Origin: Friedmanniella sp. | GTDB lineage: Bacteria > Actinomycetota > Actinomycetes > Propionibacteriales > Propionibacteriaceae | Direction of reading: 5' to 3' | DNA: 9,453 bases | Assembly: GCA_025964935.1 (NCBI GenBank) | Contig: JAOPXW010000076.1 | Location: 1-9,453 of the forward strand | Shown here: positions 5,438 to 9,453 of the stretch, piece by piece | Layout of the letters: each line of letters opens with the position of its first letter | Position numbering within the stretch: position 1 is the first letter of the stretch | Translations under genes and position numbers: made by a program | Notes under the pieces: model-generated | The model's database searches: none | Told to the model about the DNA's origin: nothing | What the model saw: the letters and a program-made list of their open reading frames with translations, nothing else

Positions 5438-6112
5438 TCAGCCGACCCCCGCCCGGAGCCGGTCTCCATAGACCGCGGCCTGGGTCCGCCGCTCCAACCC
5501 CAGCTTGGTCAAGATGGCCGAGACGTAGTTCTTGACCGTCTTCTCGGCCAGGTCCAGCGCCGCCGCGATCTGACGGTTCGACAGACCGTCGGCGATGAGC
5601 CCCAGGACCTGGCGCTCCCGCCCGGTCAGGTCCGAGCTGACGAACGCGCCGCCGCGGCGGTCGTGGGGTGCCGAGAGGGTCTGGAGCAGCCGGCGGGTGA
5701 CCGCTTGGCTGAGCAGTGACTGGCCCCGCCCCACCCGGCGCAGGGCGTCCAGCAGGGCGCTGCCGTGCACCTGCTTGCCCAGGTAGCCGGCGGCACCGGC
5801 CACCACGGCGGCGGCCAGGGCTCGGTCGTCGTCGTACGAGGTCAGGATCAGGCACCCGATGCCCGGGTGGTCGGAGCGGATCTCGCGGCAGACGTCGATC
5901 CCGTTGCCGTCGGGGAGCCGTACGTCCAGCAGGGCCACGTCCGGGACCAGCGCCGGGATCGCGCGCAGCGCCTCGGCACAGCTCGACGCCTCGCCGACGA
6001 CCACCAGGTCGTGGGTGGAGCCGATCAGGTCGGCCAGGCCGCGGCGGGCGACCTCATGGTCGTCGAGCAGGAACACGCGGACCCGGGGCCGGGCCGGAGG
6101 CGCTGACGCCAT
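5438..6112 (-). CDS. NarL/DevR-family response regulator (RR1)
   Basis: A 224-residue two-component regulator. The receiver domain (about 11-125) has the acidic pair Asp17-Asp18, phospho-acceptor Asp63 (in ALLDVRLPDGNG), Thr91 and Lys113, all as required for phosphorylation. The LuxR-type HTH (about 160-222) contains the recognition helix AEKTVKNYVSAI (189-200), identical through AEKTVKNYVS to the mycobacterial DosR/DevR helix, whose two lysines and asparagine (here Lys191, Lys194, Asn195) contact DNA. It should therefore read a DosR-type box. The ATG at 6112 has AGGAAAGG at good spacing. It follows the paralogue RR2 at a 184-base distance and is about as long. The gap holds candidate boxes, so autoregulation is possible. 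I leave the symbol blank because RR2 has an equal claim to being the DevR counterpart. Confidence 0.93.
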   Translation of the reverse strand: MASAPPARPRVRVFLLDDHEVARRGLADLIGSTHDLVVVGEASSCAEALRAIPALVPDVALLDVRLPDGNGIDVCREIRSDHPGIGCLILTSYDDDRALAAAVVAGAAGYLGKQVHGSALLDALRRVGRGQSLLSQAVTRRLLQTLSAPHDRRGGAFVSSDLTGRERQVLGLIADGLSNRQIAAALDLAEKTVKNYVSAILTKLGLERRTQAAVYGDRLRAGVG

Positions 6113-6296
6113 GGTGGAACCTTTCCTCGGGCCGGGCGGGCGGGTGGCCCCGCACCTGGTCGGCCCCCTCCAGCCTCGCAGCGCCGACGACGGGCCCGCG
6201 CCTGCACTTGGTCCTGCGGGACCGAGGCAAAGGTCCCAGGAAGCAGGTGGTCCCGCGGATCAGGCGGACCCGCCGACCCGGCCGGGGTCTCGCCCG
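6113..6296. promoter_or_regulatory. Gap between the two response regulators
   Basis: No gene is seen in these 184 bases. They contain the perfect inverted arms GGGACC (6218-6223) and GGTCCC (6232-6237) around 8 bases, and an overlapping GGTCC-TGCG-GGACC palindrome (6210-6223). Read on the minus strand from 6237 the sequence GGGACCTTTGCCTC resembles the other boxes at about 10 of 14 positions. This may be an RR1 promoter with an autoregulatory site, or the stem of a terminator after RR2; no T tract is present. Confidence 0.45.
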
Positions 6297-6980
6297 TCAG
6301 GGCCGGTCGGGGCGGCGCGCCCGCAGCCGATCGGCGTAGACCGCCGCCTGGGTCCGCCGCTGCAGGCCGAGCTTGTCGAAGATGGTCGAGACGGCGTTCT
6401 TGATCGTCTTCTCGGCGAGGTAGAGCCGCTCGCCGATCTGTCGGTTGGTCCGGCCGTCGGCGATCAGCTCGAGGATCTCCCGCTCCCGGTCGGTCAGCTG
6501 GGCGAGCATCGGGTCCAGCGGGGCCGGCTCCGCGGCGGTGCGGATCCGGTCGAGCAGGCGACGGGTCAGGGCCGGGTCGAGCAGGGAGCCGCCGGCCGCG
6601 ACCTCCCGGATGGAGGGGACCAGCTGGGCCCCCCGGATCTGCTTGGTGAGGTAGCCGGCGGCCCCGGCCATCACGGCGGCGAACAGGGCCTCGTCGTCGT
6701 CGTAGGAGGTCAGCATCAGGCAGCTCACCTGGGGGAAGCGCGAGCGGATCTCCCGGCACACGTCGATACCGCTGCCGTCGGGCAGCATGACGTCCAGCAG
6801 GGCCACATCGGGGAGGACCGCGGGGATCCGGTGCAGAGCCTCCGCGGCCGTCGACGCCTCGCCGACCACCTCGAGGCCCTCCGCACCCGAGAGCAGGTTG
6901 ACCAGGCCACGGCGGACGATCTCGTGGTCGTCGAGGACGAAGACCCGGACCGGGCTCACAGCGCCAGCGGGATCGACCAT
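6297..6980 (-). CDS. NarL/DevR-family response regulator (RR2)
   Basis: A 227-residue paralogue of RR1 and the probable direct partner of the adjacent kinase. The receiver has Asp17-Asp18, Asp63, Thr91 and Lys113, so it is predicted to be phosphorylatable. The LuxR-type HTH (about 160-222) has the helix AEKTIKNAVSTI (189-200): the two DNA-contacting Lys residues and Asn are kept, but the Tyr after KN found in RR1 and DosR is Ala. Two starts are possible. The ATG at 6980 overlaps the kinase by 25 bases, has AGGAGG 12 bases upstream, and gives an N-terminus like RR1's. A GTG at 6959 would make a classic GTGA overlap with the kinase stop but has no ribosome site. I prefer 6980. The overlap implies cotranscription with the kinase. 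Confidence 0.93.
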   Translation of the reverse strand: MVDPAGAVSPVRVFVLDDHEIVRRGLVNLLSGAEGLEVVGEASTAAEALHRIPAVLPDVALLDVMLPDGSGIDVCREIRSRFPQVSCLMLTSYDDDEALFAAVMAGAAGYLTKQIRGAQLVPSIREVAAGGSLLDPALTRRLLDRIRTAAEPAPLDPMLAQLTDREREILELIADGRTNRQIGERLYLAEKTIKNAVSTIFDKLGLQRRTQAAVYADRLRARRPDRP

Positions 6981-8092
6981 CGCAGCTCAAGTCCTCCTCG
7001 GGGGGCCGTCTTCAGGGTGAGGCTACCGCCGGCCTGCCGGGCCCGGCCCTGCAGCGCCGCCAGCCTGCTCTCCGGGTCGGGCCCGACGGCCCGGCCGTCG
7101 CCGGTGACCTGGAGCTCGACGTGGCCCGGGTCGACCCGGACGCTGACGTCGACGGAGGTGGCGGCGGGGCAGCGGGCGACCTCGGTGAGGGCCGCCCGCA
7201 CGACCTGCTCGAGATCGTGCCGCAGCCCGGCGCCCACCAGCGTGTCGAGCGGGCCGTCGAGGTGCAGCCGGGCGCCCAGACCCAGGACGCAGGCCAGCTC
7301 GTTGACGAGGTCGGTGACGGCCCGGCGCGTCGACCCCGAACCCGGGCTCGAGCCGTGGAGCGCGAAGACCGAGCTCCGGACCTGGCGGATGGTCTCGTCC
7401 AGGTCCTCGACCAGCTGAACGACCCGGTGGGCGGCGCTCGTCCCGGGGACCAGGGTCGCCAGCTGCTCGAGCCCGAGGCCGGCCGCGAACAGCCGCTGCA
7501 CGACGGTGTCGTGCAGGTCCTGACCGACCCGGTCCCGCTCCTCGAGCCGTGCGAGCCGGCGGAGGTTCTCCTCGACGCCGCGGGCGTTCTCGATGGCGAG
7601 TCCGGCGGTGGCGGCGAGCGCCTCGACCAGCTCCTCGTCCTCCGCGCTGAACTCGGCGCGGCCGCGGGGGTCGCCGAGATAGAGGCGGCCGCAGACTCGT
7701 GCCGAGGTGCGGACCGGCACCCCTAGAAAGGCCCCGACGATCGGATGGCCGGGCGGGAAACCGACCGCGCGCGGGTCGCGGGCGACGTCGGGGATCCTGA
7801 TGCTGCGCGGCTGGTCGAGCAGGGCTCCGAGCAGGCCCCGACCCTGCGGGAGGTCGCCGATCCGTCGGACGGTCTCTTGGTCGAAGCCCGCGTGCAGGAA
7901 CTGTTCGTGCCGCCCGTCACTCGCGATCACCCCGAGTGCGGCGTAGCGGGCCCCGGCCACCCGGAGGGCGGTCCGGAGGATGACGTGGAGAGCGAAGGGC
8001 AGCCCGGGCTCGTTCTCAGGCGGGTCGGTCCGCACCGGCGGCGGGACCGCAGTCGTTCCCGAGGTCGTGGTCAGCCGCACCGCAGGACGCAT
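6956..8092 (-). CDS. GAF sensor histidine kinase, DevS/DosT-like, ATP site degenerate
   Basis: A 378-residue soluble sensor kinase with one GAF domain (about 33-171) and a HisKA_3/HATPase core (about 175-377). Mycobacterial DevS and DosT have two GAF domains, so this is a shorter relative. In the GAF domain, GFPPGHPIVGAFLGVPV (111-127) resembles the DosS/DosT segment near the heme-ligand histidine, with His116 as candidate ligand. The dimerisation helix has ERDRVGQDLHDTVVQRLFAAGL (185-206) with phospho-acceptor His194. The ATP-binding domain is eroded: the N-box reads AALTEVARCP (300-309), with Glu304 in place of Asn; the G1 box reads VTGDGRAVG (329-337) where DxGxG is expected; the G2 box reads ESRLAALQ (341-348) without its Gly. 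The start ATG has GAGGAGG seven bases upstream. It overlaps RR2. It may be a weak or inactive kinase that phosphorylates little or acts as a phosphatase or sensor scaffold. Confidence 0.9.
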   Translation of the reverse strand: MRPAVRLTTTSGTTAVPPPVRTDPPENEPGLPFALHVILRTALRVAGARYAALGVIASDGRHEQFLHAGFDQETVRRIGDLPQGRGLLGALLDQPRSIRIPDVARDPRAVGFPPGHPIVGAFLGVPVRTSARVCGRLYLGDPRGRAEFSAEDEELVEALAATAGLAIENARGVEENLRRLARLEERDRVGQDLHDTVVQRLFAAGLGLEQLATLVPGTSAAHRVVQLVEDLDETIRQVRSSVFALHGSSPGSGSTRRAVTDLVNELACVLGLGARLHLDGPLDTLVGAGLRHDLEQVVRAALTEVARCPAATSVDVSVRVDPGHVELQVTGDGRAVGPDPESRLAALQGRARQAGGSLTLKTAPRGGLELRWSIPLAL

Positions 8093-8192
8093 TCGGGGCC
8101 CTCCTCACAGGTCGGGCTCTGCGGCGTCGCGTCCCGGCGGGCCACGGAGCTGGGAGTGCTGACCCCAGCCTCCGGCAGCCGGTCCCGCCGGG

Positions 8193-8213
8193 CCGCAGTC
8201 CTACGTCCTGCGG
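8193..8213. terminator. Inverted repeat after the cation ATPase
   Basis: CCGCAG (8193-8198) pairs perfectly with CTGCGG (8208-8213) around a 9-base loop, extendable by a G-T pair. It begins about 48 bases after the ATPase stop on the minus strand. Lacking a T tract it could be a terminator of the GC-rich actinobacterial kind or an operator. Confidence 0.35.
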
Positions 8214-8216
8214 TCG

Positions 8217-8230
8217 GGGACCTTGGACAC
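8217..8230 (+). promoter_or_regulatory. DosR-like box upstream of the kinase (weak)
   Basis: The site reads GGGACCTTGGACAC, about 10 of 14 positions in common with the 917-930 and 833-846 elements. It is 125 bases or more upstream of the kinase start. It is listed because every intergenic region of the right half has such a site; on its own it would not be called. Confidence 0.3.
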
Positions 8231-8260
8231 CTGTCGCGGGGTGCGCGTGGCCGCCGCGGG

Positions 8261-9453
8261 TCACGGGCGGTTCAGGGCGCGGGAGCCCCACCAGGCGCCG
8301 AGAGCGGTGACCACGGCGAGCGGCCAGGCCGGGCCGGGGACGGCGGCCGTTCCCAGCAGCTGCGACAGCGGGGGGAGCACGGTCGCCGCCACGAGCAGCA
8401 GCGCCGCCACGCCCACCATCACGGGCAGGGTCCGGTTGGTGCCGGCGGTGCGCTGGGGACGGCGGGCCCGGGCCCCCAGCGCCACCCCGAGCTGCCCGGC
8501 CCCCAGCACCAGCAGCACCACGGAGTGCCGGACCGGGGCGGTGTCGACCCCGAGCAGGGCCGGGGCCAGCAGGCCGACGCCCGCGAGGGCAGCGCCCAGA
8601 ACGAGGACGCGCCAGCCGAGGCCGCCGCCCAGGACCCGTTGACCGGGGTTGCGCGGGGGTCGGGTCATCAGACCGGTCTCGGCGGGCTCGGCCCCCAGGG
8701 CCGTCCCGGCCAGGCCGTGGGTCAGCAGGTTCAGCCACAGGATCTGCGCCGGGAGCAGCGGCAGTGGCCAGCCGGCCACGGCGGCCGTCAGCATGATGAG
8801 GAGCTCCGACGCCCCGCTGGCGAGCCCGTAGAGCAGGAAGCGGCGGATGTTGGCGTAGACCCGCCGGCCCTCCTCCACGGCGGCCGCGACCGTGCCGAGC
8901 TCGTCGTCGGCCAGCACCAGGTCGGCGGCCTGCCGGGCGACGTCGGTCCCGCGTTCCCCCATGGCCACCCCGATGTCGGCCAGCCGCAGGGCGGGGGCGT
9001 CGTTGACCCCGTCCCCGGTCATGGCCACCACCTCACCGCGCTGCTGCCAGAGCCGTACGGCTTCGAGCTTCTGGTCGGGACTGGCGCGGGCCAGGACCGG
9101 CTGGTCGATCACATCCTCCAGCCCACCGCGCAGCTCGGACAGGTCCACCGCCCCGGCGCCGTCCAGCCCGACCGCCCGGGCCACCGCGGTGGCGGTGCCG
9201 ACGTGGTCCCCGGTGACCAGGGACACCCGGATGCCGGCCGCCCGGCACCGCTCGATGGTGTCCCGGGCCGCGTCCCGCGGCGGGTCCTCGAGGCCGACCA
9301 GCCCGAGGAAGCGGGGCGGCTGCCCGCTCCGGGCCTCGGCCAGCGCGAGGACGCGGCAGCCCTGGTGCGCCAGCTCGGTCGCCCGGGCCAGCGCCGCCTC
9401 CGGGGTGCCGGTGATTCCGGACCGGCTGAGCGCCTCCGGGGCACCCTTGACCA
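8261..9453 (-). CDS. Cation-transporting P-type ATPase (P2 type), partial
   Basis: The C-terminal 396 residues of a membrane cation pump; the N-terminal part, including the phosphorylated DKTGT loop, lies beyond the right edge. Numbering from the first whole codon (9451): KGAPE (2-6) of the nucleotide-binding domain, DPPR (56-59), LVTGDH (78-83), and TGDGVNDAP (145-153), the hinge motif that closes the catalytic P domain. Then come six or so membrane helices: 202-224, 228-246, 280-300, 306-326, 342-358 and 370-388. LPLLPAQILWLNLL (230-243) places it with Ca/Mg/Na/K-type P2 pumps. In the helix-6 motif the SERCA Asp of NxxTD is His245 (NLLTHG), and the helix-5 Asn is Gly213 while Glu216 is kept, so the transported ion cannot be assumed to be calcium. 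A DosR-controlled P2 pump, CtpF, exists in M. tuberculosis, which suits the context. Confidence 0.95.
   Translation of the reverse strand, partial: VKGAPEALSRSGITGTPEAALARATELAHQGCRVLALAEARSGQPPRFLGLVGLEDPPRDAARDTIERCRAAGIRVSLVTGDHVGTATAVARAVGLDGAGAVDLSELRGGLEDVIDQPVLARASPDQKLEAVRLWQQRGEVVAMTGDGVNDAPALRLADIGVAMGERGTDVARQAADLVLADDELGTVAAAVEEGRRVYANIRRFLLYGLASGASELLIMLTAAVAGWPLPLLPAQILWLNLLTHGLAGTALGAEPAETGLMTRPPRNPGQRVLGGGLGWRVLVLGAALAGVGLLAPALLGVDTAPVRHSVVLLVLGAGQLGVALGARARRPQRTAGTNRTLPVMVGVAALLLVAATVLPPLSQLLGTAAVPGPAWPLAVVTALGAWWGSRALNRP

Larger units (their letters stand above)
8093..8260. promoter_or_regulatory. Gap between the cation ATPase and the kinase
   Basis: No gene is seen in these 168 bases. 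Next to the ATPase stop lies a box-like GGGACCTTGGACAC (8217-8230), then a hairpin (8193-8213). The kinase ribosome site GAGGAGG sits at the other end. The gap is long enough for a kinase promoter, so the ATPase and the kinase need not be one operon. Confidence 0.45.

Noticed and set aside
4547..5719. Plus-strand open frame of 390 codons opposite the DUF4389 gene
   Set aside because: Gly/Arg/His-rich antisense translation without recognisable motifs; explained by codon bias on the other strand.
3585..5855. Minus-strand open frame of 756 codons spanning the DUF4389 gene and part of RR1
   Set aside because: Translation is Arg/Pro/Gly-rich with no family pattern and overlaps well-supported genes in another frame; a typical shadow in GC-rich DNA.
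5859..7418. Plus-strand open frame of 519 codons opposite RR1, RR2 and the kinase
   Set aside because: It is the complement of three recognisable genes and shows no domain or membrane pattern.
1..9453. CRISPR arrays, tRNA or rRNA genes, insertion sequences, phage or plasmid genes
   Set aside because: No spaced repeats, cloverleaf-like segments, transposase motifs or terminal inverted repeats were seen.

Overview
The window comes from a very GC-rich genome with strong third-position G/C bias, GGAG/AGGAGG-type ribosome binding sites and short or overlapping gene spacings. Together with the protein families present (DevR/DosR-type regulators, a GAF histidine kinase, universal stress proteins, DUF4389, a P2-type ATPase), this points to an actinobacterium. 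The genus cannot be fixed from the sequence. A soil or stone-dwelling lineage outside Mycobacterium is a reasonable guess and no more.

Layout, left to right. Bases 1-160 are non-coding, with a short tandem repeat and a possible DosR-like box. A flavodoxin gene (161-733, minus) is divergent from a stand-alone GyrI-like effector-binding protein (966-1457, plus), and their shared intergenic region carries several GGGAC-type boxes. A small lipoprotein-like membrane protein (1473-1793, minus) converges on the latter. Upstream of it lies the wreck of a universal stress protein gene (about 1810-2092, minus). A second box-rich region (2093-2321) leads into a plus-strand pair overlapping by ATGA: a double-domain universal stress protein (2322-3209) and a winged-helix, MarR-like protein (3206-3697).

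The right half is all on the minus strand and reads from right to left: the C-terminal 396 residues of a cation P-type ATPase (8261 to beyond the window), a GAF-domain sensor histidine kinase (6956-8092), a response regulator overlapping its end (6297-6980), a second paralogous response regulator (5438-6112), and a membrane protein with two DUF4389 domains (3770-5320).

Taken together this resembles a DosR-regulon-like dormancy, hypoxia and redox stress locus: a possibly gas-sensing kinase, two DevR-like regulators with the conserved AEKT-x-KN recognition helix, and GGGACYTNCGGNCC-like sites in front of genes of the kinds found in such regulons (USP, cation ATPase, flavoprotein). The most unusual point is that the kinase keeps its phospho-acceptor histidine and a candidate heme-ligand histidine, but its ATP-binding N, G1 and G2 boxes are all substituted. 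Regulatory conclusions are inference from motifs; no search or alignment could be run.
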